In this document: piece by piece, positions 1-8,717 of the stretch | How positions within the stretch are numbered: position 1 is the first letter of the stretch | How the letters are laid out: each line of letters begins with the position of its first letter | DNA from: Palsa-870 sp035937155 | GTDB lineage: Bacteria; Chloroflexota; Dormibacteria; Dormibacterales; Dormibacteraceae | NCBI GenBank assembly: GCA_035937155.1 | Contig: DASYVJ010000092.1 | Location: 1-60,240 of the forward strand | Length of the DNA stretch: 60,240 bases | Reading direction: 5' to 3' | Made by a program: the position numbers and the translations under genes | The notes under the pieces: generated by a model | Database searches by the model: none | What the model saw: only the letters and a program-made list of their open reading frames with translations | Told to the model about the DNA's origin: nothing

Positions 1-1926
1 TCTGAGCAGGGACGGCCCTTCGTCGATTCCTTCGGTGTGATCATCGCCCTGGCGGCAACCGCCCTCGTGGTCAACCTGGCGGTGATGCTGTCCGAGGAGC
101 GGCGGCCTCGCCTTGCCGTGCTCCGCGCGCTGGGCTTGACGCGCACCGGCCTGGTCCAGCTCTCGACCACCGAGGGCGCGATCTACAGCCTTCTCGGGGC
201 GATCGCTGGCTTGCCCGCCGGCCTCGCGCTGGCTTTCGTAATTTTCAAACACGGCTTCGGCACGTCAGACCCCCAGGTTTTCTCGATTCATCCCCAGTCG
301 TTGCTCGGAGCGGTGGCCGCGGCCGCCTTGATCAACCTCGTGACCGTTTTCATAGTGTCGCTGCGGACGAACGCGATGACAATCTCTTCCGCCTTGCGCG
401 ATCTCCCAGAGCCGGGCATCGCGAAGCGCCTATCACGGAGACGGCTGGCGTTCATGGCGGTGATCGTGCTTGCGGGACTCATCGTCCTGTTTTTGGGGCA
501 TGCGGATTTCGGCATCTTGGGCGGCGCACTCATCATCGCCGCTGCTGCGGGCCTCATACAGGGTCGCGTTTCAGATCGCCTGCGGTACTCCGCCGCCGCG
601 GCAGCGGCAGCGGTCTGGGCGGTCGCCGATTACGAGCTCGCCGGCAGAACCGTCAGCGATCCCGGCCCGTTCGCCTTCGCACTGGCCATTTCAGTCCTGG
701 CGCTTTCGTTGCTGGTGGCGACGAATCTCTCGGTGCTCGAGGGCACTGTCGGTTTGTTGGGCAGGGTGTCTGCGAGCTCACGCGCAACGCTGCGCCCCGC
801 GATCGCTTACTCGTCCCGACGCCCGCTGCGCTCGGGCCTGGTGATTGCCGCATTCGCCATCGTGATGGCGATGCTGGTACTCGCTCAGAGCCTGGTCTCT
901 GCGCAAGGGCTCAACTATCGCGCGCAGTCGGGCGGGTGGGATGTGCAGGCAGTCGTGGCCGGCACCGACGCTCTGTCAGTACCTCCTTCCCTTCAGGCAG
1001 AGGTGGCCAGCCAGTCAGAGCTCCCCAGCCGCACGTTTCTCGGACCCAGCAAGTGGGTGTTCTCGGCGACCGACTTCAGGCCGGCGCAGGACTGGCACCA
1101 GCAGCCGATCACCCTGTTCGGTGTGAGCCCGCAACAGTTGGAAACGGGAATGGGTTTTGTGAGCCCAACCGCAAGCGCCGCATCGTGGAACGCAATCGCG
1201 CACAACCCGAACCTGGTCGCCTCCACGGTGTCGGTTGGATCCGTCATCTACCTGGCCACCGACCACGGCACCGTTTCCTTCAAGGTGGCCGCACAGATCC
1301 CATCGACGAACACAAACGCTTTCTCCAGCATCGTGCCGGGACTCATCGCCTCGCGATCCGCGCTGGACTTGTTGGGCAAATCCGCACCCGGCGCCATGCT
1401 GCTCCTCACCGCCGCACCAGGCACCAATGCCAGCACCCTGGCCAGAGATCTGCAGCGATCGACGCTCTCCGAAGGTGCTGATGTGAGCACCACCAAGGCG
1501 CTGCTGGACCAGGATGCCGCGGACAGCAGCGGCTTCGGCGATTTCATCATCCTGCTCATGCGAATCGGGCTCCTCGTGGGCATCTCGAGCCTGGGCGCGG
1601 TGGCTTTGCGGGCCGTCGTCGAGCGGCGGCGCTCCATCGGCATGCTGAGGGCGATCGGTTACCAACCGAGACAGGTGCTGGTCGGCATGCTTGCCGAGAC
1701 GGTGGCAGTGGCCACAGCCGGTCTTGCCGTCGGCGTGGCCGTCGCGTACGAGCTGGGCGGCCCCCTCGTCGAACAGCTGGCCGGAGGCGCTCAATTCAAA
1801 CCGGACTTTGGCAGCACCGTAGTTACGATCGTGCTCGTCTACGCGGCCGTCCTTCTGGTGACGCTGCTGCCCGCCCTGCGGGCGTCACGATTGCGACCCG
1901 CCGAGGCGCTGCGGGCGACGGGCTGA
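1..1926 (+). CDS. FtsX/MacB-type ABC transporter permease, 5'-truncated
   Basis: Membrane permease of the FtsX/MacB family, which couples a cytoplasmic ATPase to extracytoplasmic substrates such as lipoproteins, peptides or lipids. The frame is open from base 1, so the gene begins outside the window; a GTG at 37 is only an internal Val. The visible 641 residues start in the TM segment that precedes EERRPRLAVLRALGLTRTGL, the cytoplasmic loop typical of FtsX. A second membrane block, an extracytoplasmic domain (about 280-490) and a C-terminal FtsX domain ending in LRPAEALRATG follow. It is paralogous along its length to the next gene, which starts 1 bp after its stop. The missing N-terminus probably carries the first TM and ectodomain. 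No ATPase gene is visible; it probably lies upstream. Confidence 0.9.
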   Translation, partial: SEQGRPFVDSFGVIIALAATALVVNLAVMLSEERRPRLAVLRALGLTRTGLVQLSTTEGAIYSLLGAIAGLPAGLALAFVIFKHGFGTSDPQVFSIHPQSLLGAVAAAALINLVTVFIVSLRTNAMTISSALRDLPEPGIAKRLSRRRLAFMAVIVLAGLIVLFLGHADFGILGGALIIAAAAGLIQGRVSDRLRYSAAAAAAAVWAVADYELAGRTVSDPGPFAFALAISVLALSLLVATNLSVLEGTVGLLGRVSASSRATLRPAIAYSSRRPLRSGLVIAAFAIVMAMLVLAQSLVSAQGLNYRAQSGGWDVQAVVAGTDALSVPPSLQAEVASQSELPSRTFLGPSKWVFSATDFRPAQDWHQQPITLFGVSPQQLETGMGFVSPTASAASWNAIAHNPNLVASTVSVGSVIYLATDHGTVSFKVAAQIPSTNTNAFSSIVPGLIASRSALDLLGKSAPGAMLLLTAAPGTNASTLARDLQRSTLSEGADVSTTKALLDQDAADSSGFGDFIILLMRIGLLVGISSLGAVALRAVVERRRSIGMLRAIGYQPRQVLVGMLAETVAVATAGLAVGVAVAYELGGPLVEQLAGGAQFKPDFGSTVVTIVLVYAAVLLVTLLPALRASRLRPAEALRATG

Positions 1927-1927
1927 G

Positions 1928-4750
1928 ATGCTCGCCATCATCGTTCCGGCCGCAATCCTGCTCGTCGTCTACGGCGGGCTGGCGCTGATCGCGTGGCGGC
2001 GCCCGCTCCTCGGCCGGCTGTCGTGGCGCGAAGCGGTCCGCCGGCCCGCTCACACGACGCTGCTCGTGGTGGGAATGATGTTCGGCACCGCGGCCATCCT
2101 CGGCATGCAGGGGATTGGCGACTCGTTACAAAAAAGCATCGTCAGCACCATCACGGGCGGTTGGGGCCGGACGGATATCACGGTGAGCCGGGGAGGTGAA
2201 CCGTTCAGCGCCTCGGTCGCGGCGGCTCTGGCCGCAGACCCGCGTGTGGCGGCCGGCGCAGCGGGAGTCCAGGGCGGCTTCGTACTGATCGGATCGGTGG
2301 CGGACCTCGACCGGCAGCTCAGCGCGTCCCCGGTACAGATCAACAGCTTTGAAGCAACAGCCGGCAGCCTGGGGACCTTCGCGCTCAGGGATGGCCGAAC
2401 CACAGACGGCAGCTCGCTGACGGGCGACGAGACCATCCTGTCGTCGCTGCTAGCCGGCACCCTCGAAGCCCAGCGCGGCGACCGCGTACAAGTGAGCGTC
2501 TTCCTGGGGAACCACAGCCAGGTGATGACCTTCCATGTGGCGGGCATCGCCAAGCCTGGGGTCGTGAACGGGCTCGGCCAGCAGCCGGTGATGTTCGCGC
2601 CCCTGCCCGCGGTCCAGGCCGCCTTTGGTGACGGCTCGATCAACATCGTCCGCATCTCGGCTCGGGGCGACGGCCAGCAGGAACTCGATCATGCACATGC
2701 GCTAGCGCCGGCCGTTCGAACGCTGATCGCAGGTTCGGCGCTCGAGGTTCGCGAGGTCAAGGCTCAGGACCTTGCCACCGCCGACAAGCAGTTTGCGGCA
2801 ACGCGGGCCATCTTCATCGCACTCTCCTTTTTTGTGGTGCTCGCCGCCACAGCACTTGTCGTGAATCTGTCCCTGGCCCTGGCCGAGGAGAGGCGGCCAC
2901 GCCTGGCTGTGCTCCGCGCGCTCGGCCTGACTCGAACGGGGCTTGTCACCTTGGCCGCCATAGAAGGCGCCATCTACAGCCTCGCCGCGGCCGGCGTGGG
3001 GCTGTTGCCGGGCGCTGCATACACCTACCTGATCGCCTCGCGCCCTACGCCAGGCGGCAATGCGACCGAGACGGCGTCTGGCACCGGCGCAGAGCTCTTC
3101 ACCGTGTTGCCCGAATCGATCGCGTTGTCTATCTGCCTCGGAGCACTGGTCACGCTTGCCACGATCGTCATCGTCTCGATCCGGACCTCGCGGATGGCCA
3201 TCAGCTCGGCGATCCGGGACCTCCCAGAACCCCCGCCCACCAAGCGCCGTTCGTGGTTACGGCTCGTCTGGCCCCTGATTCTCGCCAGCGCAGGATTAAG
3301 CGCATGGCTTCGAGGGGACCCGACTCTCCGGGCCGCCGGAGGCGCGGCGCTGATCGTGGCCGTGTCGATGTTGACGAGAGGAAGGCTGTCGGAGCGGGTG
3401 CGTGCGACGCTGACCGGAGTCGCTCTCGTGGCATGGGAAGTCGTATCCGTTCTGACCGCTCCAATCGAGACTTTTGTGCAAGGCGGGGCGATCGTCCTCG
3501 GCACGGTTGCGACTGGCATCGCGGTCTTCGGCGCGGCCCTGGCGATCTCCGCCAACCTGCGCGTGGCGGAGCGTGGGATCAGGCCGGTGTCAGCGCGTCT
3601 GGTCGCCACCCTGCTGCCGCCGCTGGCTTACCTGACCCGGCGCCCGGTGCGCGCGGGCCTCGCCACCGGCTCCTTTGCTCTCGTCCTCGCCTCGCTTGCC
3701 TTCTACGCAGTTTTGATCCCGAGCCTCAGCGAAGACCCGCAGACCATCCCCAACGGCTACGACGTTCGGGCCAGGGCCGTGGGCGTCCAGTCATTCACCA
3801 TCCCGGATTCGCTGCAGAGCCAGGTCGCGAGCACCGTTCCTGTGACGACCCTGGCTTACGTCGGGCCTGTCAACCTGGAAAGTGCCGGCTCGGCGCCGGC
3901 CGGCTGGCAGACCGAGTTTGACGAGCTGTACCAGCTCACGGATCAGCAGCTGACCAATCCGCCGCTGGTCCTTTCCACCCGCGACCCTCGATATGCAAGC
4001 GACGCCGCGGCCTGGCGGGCAGTCCGCGATGATCCAAGCCTGGTCATGACCTCCAGCACGAGTCTTGGTCATGTCAGCTTTGCGGATACTGGAGGCGCCG
4101 TCAGGCTGCAGGTCATCGGCGTAATCGGGGGACTGATACTGCATGACCAGGGCCAGGGAGCCGGAAGCTACGTCGGGTCGCCCCGAACTTTCGCCAGGTT
4201 GACCGGAAGCGGCGCGGGCACCACCCTCCTGATCAAGACGGCTCCGCGTGTCAACGTCCCGGCTTTTGCCCGTGCCCTGAGGATTGCCACATTCAACCAG
4301 GGAGTCGACGTAGTCACTCAATCAGAGCTGGTCGCCATCAACAACCGATGGAGTGCCTGGTTCTCGGGTGTTTTCACGACACTGTTCCAAACGGCGGTGG
4401 TCGTCGGGGTGCTCAGCTTCGGCATCCTCGCGCTGCGAGCAGCCATCGAGCGGCGGCGCACGATCGGCGTGCTGCGTGCCCTGGGGTACAGACCCGGGCA
4501 GGTCTTGGGCGGCCTGCTGACGGAGGCCCTGGTGACCACCACGGTCGGCGTTGCCGCCGGTATCGGGATTGGGTTCGCAATCGCGTGGGCCTACGTCACC
4601 GCCTCCGGCATTGCGCAGCCGCAGGTTGACATGGCACAGGTCCTGGTGCCGGCGCTGCTCGTCTATGCGGCGGTGCTGCTGGTGACTATCGGGCCGGCCG
4701 TGCGGGCCAGCCGCATGCGCACTTCAGAGGCGCTCCGGATCGTGGGCTGA
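1928..4750 (+). CDS. FtsX/MacB-type ABC transporter permease, full length
   Basis: Full-length 940-aa paralogue of the preceding permease. TM1 is at about 2-24, then a large extracytoplasmic MacB_PCD-like domain (about 60-285), a first FtsX block containing EERRPRLAVLRALGLTRTGL, a central TM region, a second ectodomain (about 600-800) and a C-terminal FtsX block ending in MRTSEALRIVG. The double-FtsX layout of about 10 TM helices is usual for this subfamily in high-GC Gram-positives and Chloroflexota. The ATG lies 1 bp after the upstream stop, and the kinase gene starts 2 bp downstream, so the three are surely co-transcribed. Substrate unknown; the linked sensor kinase makes export of, or defence against, an envelope-active compound plausible (inference). 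Confidence 0.92.
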   Translation: MLAIIVPAAILLVVYGGLALIAWRRPLLGRLSWREAVRRPAHTTLLVVGMMFGTAAILGMQGIGDSLQKSIVSTITGGWGRTDITVSRGGEPFSASVAAALAADPRVAAGAAGVQGGFVLIGSVADLDRQLSASPVQINSFEATAGSLGTFALRDGRTTDGSSLTGDETILSSLLAGTLEAQRGDRVQVSVFLGNHSQVMTFHVAGIAKPGVVNGLGQQPVMFAPLPAVQAAFGDGSINIVRISARGDGQQELDHAHALAPAVRTLIAGSALEVREVKAQDLATADKQFAATRAIFIALSFFVVLAATALVVNLSLALAEERRPRLAVLRALGLTRTGLVTLAAIEGAIYSLAAAGVGLLPGAAYTYLIASRPTPGGNATETASGTGAELFTVLPESIALSICLGALVTLATIVIVSIRTSRMAISSAIRDLPEPPPTKRRSWLRLVWPLILASAGLSAWLRGDPTLRAAGGAALIVAVSMLTRGRLSERVRATLTGVALVAWEVVSVLTAPIETFVQGGAIVLGTVATGIAVFGAALAISANLRVAERGIRPVSARLVATLLPPLAYLTRRPVRAGLATGSFALVLASLAFYAVLIPSLSEDPQTIPNGYDVRARAVGVQSFTIPDSLQSQVASTVPVTTLAYVGPVNLESAGSAPAGWQTEFDELYQLTDQQLTNPPLVLSTRDPRYASDAAAWRAVRDDPSLVMTSSTSLGHVSFADTGGAVRLQVIGVIGGLILHDQGQGAGSYVGSPRTFARLTGSGAGTTLLIKTAPRVNVPAFARALRIATFNQGVDVVTQSELVAINNRWSAWFSGVFTTLFQTAVVVGVLSFGILALRAAIERRRTIGVLRALGYRPGQVLGGLLTEALVTTTVGVAAGIGIGFAIAWAYVTASGIAQPQVDMAQVLVPALLVYAAVLLVTIGPAVRASRMRTSEALRIVG

Positions 4751-4752
4751 GA

Positions 4753-6030
4753 TTGGACCCCGCAGCGCTGATCCTCATTGGGCTGCTCGCCGCAATGCTT
4801 GCCCTGGGGGCGGTGTACAGCTTGATCACGTCGAGAACCCGCCGCCGCAAAGAGGGCGGCAGCCTCTCGGCGATTGACTTTGCCCGCGGCTCTTTCGCGA
4901 CCCAGCTGAGCCATGGCGTGCCGATGGCCGACCTGCTGCTCCAGATGACAGAGGCGATGCGCGACACCTTCAAGCTGGATGCTGCGGAGCTCTGGCTGGA
5001 TGAGGGCGGTGTATTGAAATTGACAGCATCGGAGCCGAAGCGAGATCGCGCGCCAATCCCGATCACGCCCGCCGAGGAGTCGATCGTGGTCAACGCGCGA
5101 GTATCGGGCGCGGCCTGGGCAAAGGTGTGGCTTCCTGCTCTCTTGAACGACCGGGCCGAAACGTACATACGCGTGGCACCGGTGAGCCACAGTGCTCAGC
5201 TCTTCGGTTTGATCGTCGTCGAGCGGGCGCGCCGGGGCGAGAACCTGGCAGCGGAGACCGACGAGACGTTGGAGGAAGTTGCGCGCGAGGTTGGCGTCGC
5301 GGTGAACAAAGCACGCCTGGATTCAGCTCTGCAGGAATCGCTGGACCGGCTGCGCAAGCAGGCGGCTGAGCTTCAGGCTTCACGCGGCCGGCTCGTTGCC
5401 GCGGCCGATGCCGAGCGAAGACGTATCGAACGCAACCTACATGACGGCGCCCAACAGCACCTCGTTGCGCTCTCCGTCAAAGTGCGCCTGGTCGAGCAGC
5501 TCGCGGAGCGCGATCCCGAACGCGCCAAGGCTTTGATGAACCAACTCCAGGATGACGTCAAGTCGGCCATCGAAGAGCTGCGTTCGCTGGCTCACGGAAT
5601 CTATCCGCCTCTGCTCTCCAATGCCGGGCTCGGCGTGGCGATGGCCGCGGCATGCCGCCGGGCGCCGCTTTCCACCAGTCTCGAGGCGGACGGCGTCGGC
5701 AGGCACGCGCCCGAGATCGAAGCGGCGGTGTATTTCTGCTGCCTCGAAGCGTTGCAGAACGCGGCCAAGTACGCCGGCGCTGGAGCGTCCGCACGCGTTC
5801 GGATCTGGGAGGATGCTGGCGGTCTGCTGTTCGAGGTTTTCGATGATGGTGCCGGCTTTGAACCTGGCCGGCAACCGCAAGGCGCCGGGTTCACCAACAT
5901 GCGCGACCGCCTGGGGGCAGTCGGCGGCACCCTTCGAGTGGAATCAGACGGGAGCCATGGAACGCGGATCAACGGCGTCGTGCCCGTGAGCGGCACATAT
6001 AAAGAAGACGCGCGCGCGCTGGCACTCTAG
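4753..6030 (+). CDS. Sensor histidine kinase (GAF + HisKA_3 + HATPase)
   Basis: Two-component sensor kinase of the NarX/LiaS/DesK class, 425 aa. One N-terminal TM helix (about 5-27), a GAF-like sensing domain (about 45-185), a short coiled coil (190-215), and the dimerisation/phosphoacceptor motif ERRRIERNLHDGAQQHL with His230 as the expected phosphorylated residue. The ATPase domain shows an N-box (EALQNAAKYAG) and G-box (DDGAGF). The start is TTG at 4753, 2 bp after the permease stop; no better start gives the TM segment. HisKA_3 kinases usually pair with LuxR-type response regulators, but none follows, so the regulator may lie upstream of the window. It likely controls the adjacent transporter genes (inference). 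Confidence 0.9.
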   Translation: MDPAALILIGLLAAMLALGAVYSLITSRTRRRKEGGSLSAIDFARGSFATQLSHGVPMADLLLQMTEAMRDTFKLDAAELWLDEGGVLKLTASEPKRDRAPIPITPAEESIVVNARVSGAAWAKVWLPALLNDRAETYIRVAPVSHSAQLFGLIVVERARRGENLAAETDETLEEVAREVGVAVNKARLDSALQESLDRLRKQAAELQASRGRLVAAADAERRRIERNLHDGAQQHLVALSVKVRLVEQLAERDPERAKALMNQLQDDVKSAIEELRSLAHGIYPPLLSNAGLGVAMAAACRRAPLSTSLEADGVGRHAPEIEAAVYFCCLEALQNAAKYAGAGASARVRIWEDAGGLLFEVFDDGAGFEPGRQPQGAGFTNMRDRLGAVGGTLRVESDGSHGTRINGVVPVSGTYKEDARALAL

Positions 6031-6080
6031 GCCTGGGCGAACCATTCGCGACGCGCACCTGGCGGCATCTTCAAAACGGG

Positions 6081-6096
6081 TACCTGGACACAGGTA
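6081..6096. promoter_or_regulatory. Perfect 6-4-6 inverted repeat TACCTG-GACA-CAGGTA
   Basis: A perfect 16-bp inverted repeat lies in the 176-bp gap between the kinase stop and the small gene at 6207. It could be an operator or a weak 3' hairpin of the kinase operon; there is no T-run, so an intrinsic terminator is unlikely. A second short hairpin (GAGGT/ACCTC) lies about 40 bp downstream. I see no clear -35/-10 pair here. Confidence 0.3.
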
Positions 6097-6206
6097 TGCC
6101 GTGGAAATGTTCGGGTAGTTCTCCCCTTATCGGCGAGGTCAGAACCTCTTAGGTTGATCCCTGCGACCAATAACTGGCGACGGAAACGGCGCAGGGAGAA
6201 ACGGAG

Positions 6207-6389
6207 ATGAGCGACAACATGAAGTTCTACGAGACAAAAATGGCGGAGCTGAAACGCGCCCGCACCGTGAGCCGCCCGCTGAACGGCCAGTTCGAGGAGC
6301 TCATGCTGTTCGTGCAGGAATGCGAGGCTCGGTGGTCAACCACCAATCGGACCGACCGGACAATCGACTCCGGTGAGCAGCTGTCCTAA
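6207..6389 (+). CDS. Small hypothetical protein, 60 aa
   Basis: Unknown 60-residue protein, charged and soluble-looking, rich in Lys/Arg/Glu, with one Cys near residue 39 (VQECEARW). No TM segment or recognised motif. Support for a real gene is a good ribosome-binding site (AGGGAGAAACGGAG ending just before the ATG), its own upstream gap, and a stop that fits against the convergent glycosidase: TAA at 6387-6389 interlocks with the opposite TAG at 6386-6388. Function cannot be assigned. Confidence 0.5.
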   Translation: MSDNMKFYETKMAELKRARTVSRPLNGQFEELMLFVQECEARWSTTNRTDRTIDSGEQLS

Positions 6390-7423
6390 CTGCGCAGGAT
6401 GGCCATCGCATGTGTGGCGGCGGCCATCCACGCAGGATCCTCCAGCCATGTATCGACGCCCCACAAGAGCACGACCTGCAGAGGCTCCTGGCGGTAGTCG
6501 AGCGCGGTGGTGAGGAGGTCCGCCGTCGTGAAGCTCGACGTCTTGCGCCATGGCTGGGCCTCCATCTCCGCGAGCCACAGGTCTTTGCCCTGAGCCCTCG
6601 CCTGCCCGGCCCAGAAATCGATGGCCTGCTGCTTCCATGAGGCGCGAAGCTCCATGCTCGTGAAACGGACCGGTGTGGAGGGTGCATCTACGTAAAGGTC
6701 TAAGCCGAGGGCGTCGGCGGCCGCGAGCGCCTGGCTCGGATGGCCGCTGGTAGATATGCCGAGCGCTGCCAGGGCTGGCGGCGCGTACACCTGAAGCATG
6801 TCGAGGCTCGCGTTCCAGGCATCGAAGGTCGTCGTCGCCACCTCGTGCGCCTGGTCTAGCTCGTGGGCTCGAGCGATCTCCCACGCCACCTGCTCCGGCG
6901 TGATCTGGTCCGCCCCTGTGAGGTCGTTGACCACGTAGTCGAATGGCTCGTTCTCGACCTGCCACGCGTACAGGAGAGGCGAGGACCGATAGCGAATGAT
7001 CGTGCCGTCGAAATAGGCGCGATATGCGCTGCCCGACTGCGCGTCGTTCAAATAGGGCTGCTCACGCGGACCTGCCCACTGCGGTGCGTGCAGCTCTGGG
7101 TAGAGGAAGTTCCTGGCGCCGACGGTGAGCACGACTCGTGTAGGACGGGCCGCCACCTGGTTGTGGTCTTCGACGACGGCCAGCAGCTCATCGACGGATG
7201 AGAAGTCCAGGCTGTCGGCCGCCGGCTCGACCAACTCCCAGTAGACAGGCAATCGAACGAGATCAGGTTTCGTGGCGTTCAGCAGGATTTGCAGGTCCTG
7301 CGCGGGGTCGCGTTGCGTCCCATACAACATGAGCGGGCTGTAGCTGAAGCCCACCAGGGGCGCGGGTAGTGTCGCCGGCGGCCACATCTCGCTCCCCAGG
7401 AGCAGCGCTGCACCAGCCAGCAA
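6386..7423 (-). CDS. Secreted clan GH-A glycoside hydrolase-like protein
   Basis: TIM-barrel glycosidase-like protein of 345 aa. The acid/base Asn-Glu-Pro motif of clan GH-A is visible as WQVENEPFDYV, and a candidate nucleophile Glu lies in LWLAEMEAQPW at the expected later strand. The best match is to the GH5/GH42-like cellulase/beta-galactosidase fold, but the specific family and substrate cannot be read. The only standard start, TTG at 7423, falls inside a hydrophobic run (LAGAALLLG). In-frame codons just upstream encode a basic n-region (RAFKGLW), so a complete signal peptide would need a non-standard start. It is divergent from the sugar epimerase gene and may release sugars imported by the downstream ABC system (inference). 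Confidence 0.7.
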   Translation of the reverse strand: MLAGAALLLGSEMWPPATLPAPLVGFSYSPLMLYGTQRDPAQDLQILLNATKPDLVRLPVYWELVEPAADSLDFSSVDELLAVVEDHNQVAARPTRVVLTVGARNFLYPELHAPQWAGPREQPYLNDAQSGSAYRAYFDGTIIRYRSSPLLYAWQVENEPFDYVVNDLTGADQITPEQVAWEIARAHELDQAHEVATTTFDAWNASLDMLQVYAPPALAALGISTSGHPSQALAAADALGLDLYVDAPSTPVRFTSMELRASWKQQAIDFWAGQARAQGKDLWLAEMEAQPWRKTSSFTTADLLTTALDYRQEPLQVVLLWGVDTWLEDPAWMAAATHAMAILRS

Positions 7424-7651
7424 CCAGAGTCCTTTGAATGCACGGATAGCGTTCCGCCCCGCCGGGCTATTGGCACGGGCGACTCGAACCGAGCGCCACG
7501 ATCATCACAAGGCGAGGATCGGCACTCCGCCTCGGGATGTGGTGGGGAAAGCCTGAGAAATTCGTGTGAGCGAAACTTGTGGGGTATCGACCGAAGCGGC
7601 GAAGATAGTCGGAATGGCGGACGAGATCGCGATGAATCGGGAGATGGCGAG

Positions 7652-8569
7652 TTGAAGCTGGGCTTGCTGACGGCAGCCTTTCCGGGCCAGACCTTGGAAG
7701 AGGTGGCGACCTGGGCCGCCGAGAATGGATTTGAGGCTCTGGAGATTGCGTGCTGGCCCGCGGCCGGGGCAGAGCGCAGGCGCTACGCGGGCGTTTCCCA
7801 CATTGACGTTGACGCCCTGGATGACTCAGCTGCCCGCAAATTGCGTGAGCTGCTCGAAAGCCGCGGTTTGACGATCTCGTCCCTTGCCTACTATCCCAAT
7901 CCACTCGATCCCGACTCAGACCTGCGTTTACTGGCCCAGGCACACCTGCGCAAGGTGATCACCGCCGCCGCACGCCTCGGCGTGAACCTGGTCGGCACGT
8001 TCATCGGTCGAGACCAGAGCCGGCCTCCGGAGCCGGCTTTCACGGAGGTGCTCGAACAGTGGCCGCCGCTGGTGAAGTTTGCCGCCGACCATGGGGTCCG
8101 TATCGCGATCGAAAACTGTCCGATGATCTTCTCCACCGACGAGTGGCCAGGCGGACGCAACCTCGCCTACTCCCCGGCCCTCTGGCGGCGCTTGTTTGAA
8201 GCCATGCCGGGAAGCACGCTGGGGCTGAACCTCGACCCGTCTCACCTCGTCTGGCAGTTCATCGACATCGAGCGCGTCGTGCGTGAGTTCGGCAGCCGGA
8301 TCTACCACGTCCACGCCAAGGACCTGGAGATCAACCGCGACGGCCTTTATGAAAACGGCGTGATGTCTCTTGGCATCGGCTGGCAGGTACCGCGCATGCC
8401 GGGCCTCGGTGAAGTCCCCTGGAACCGCTTCATCGCCGCCCTGATCGCGGCCGGCTACGACGGCGTCGTCTCGGTGGAGCATGAGGACCGCGCCTTCGAA
8501 GGCCAACTCGACCTGGTCAAGCGCGGTTTCCTGCTTGCGCGCAACACGCTCCGACCCCTCATAGTGTGA
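7652..8569 (+). CDS. Sugar phosphate isomerase/epimerase (xylose isomerase-like TIM barrel)
   Basis: AP endonuclease 2/xylose isomerase-like TIM-barrel protein of 305 aa, typical of sugar isomerases and epimerases such as IolE/IolI and tagatose-3-epimerase. The start is TTG at 7652, giving MKLGLLTAAFPGQTLEEV with GGGAGATGGCGAG upstream; the longer frame from 7577 encodes an implausible Asp/Gly/Arg-rich leader. Family-type metal-binding segments are visible: IAIENCPMIF, LGLNLDPSHLVWQ, IYHVHAKD and VVSVEHED, supplying Glu, Asp/His, His and Glu ligands. It precedes the sugar ABC importer, so it probably isomerises the imported sugar or a derived keto-sugar. Substrate unknown. Confidence 0.88.
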   Translation: MKLGLLTAAFPGQTLEEVATWAAENGFEALEIACWPAAGAERRRYAGVSHIDVDALDDSAARKLRELLESRGLTISSLAYYPNPLDPDSDLRLLAQAHLRKVITAAARLGVNLVGTFIGRDQSRPPEPAFTEVLEQWPPLVKFAADHGVRIAIENCPMIFSTDEWPGGRNLAYSPALWRRLFEAMPGSTLGLNLDPSHLVWQFIDIERVVREFGSRIYHVHAKDLEINRDGLYENGVMSLGIGWQVPRMPGLGEVPWNRFIAALIAAGYDGVVSVEHEDRAFEGQLDLVKRGFLLARNTLRPLIV

Positions 8570-8587
8570 ACACGCCGGGAGGGCCGT

Positions 8588-8616
8588 TTGACACGCTGAG
8601 ATACGGCGCTTACGAT
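8588..8616 (+). promoter_or_regulatory. Sigma-70-type promoter of the sugar ABC importer
   Basis: TTGACA at 8588-8593 and TACGAT at 8611-8616 are separated by exactly 17 bp in the gap after the epimerase gene. The predicted transcription start (about 8623) leaves a leader of about 95 nt with the strong Shine-Dalgarno AGGAGG (8703-8708) before the binding-protein ATG. This is the best promoter match in the window. Confidence 0.7.
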
Positions 8617-8629
8617 CTCCTTCGGCATC

Positions 8630-8647
8630 GCGGCAAACGATTTCCGC
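8630..8647. promoter_or_regulatory. Candidate LacI-family operator (CpG-centred imperfect palindrome)
   Basis: GCGGCAAACGATTTCCGC is an 18-bp imperfect palindrome (7 of 9 positions symmetric) centred on CG, the general form of LacI/GalR operators. It lies just downstream of the predicted start of transcription, where a bound repressor would block elongation or initiation. A LacI-family gene lies at 25470-26543. Linking the two is inference. Confidence 0.4.
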
Positions 8648-8717
8648 CGTCGCGTCGTCACGCAGGACTTTCCGAGGCTGTCCTCGGTTCGGGTTTGTTA
8701 ATAGGAGGTTTTCGTAA

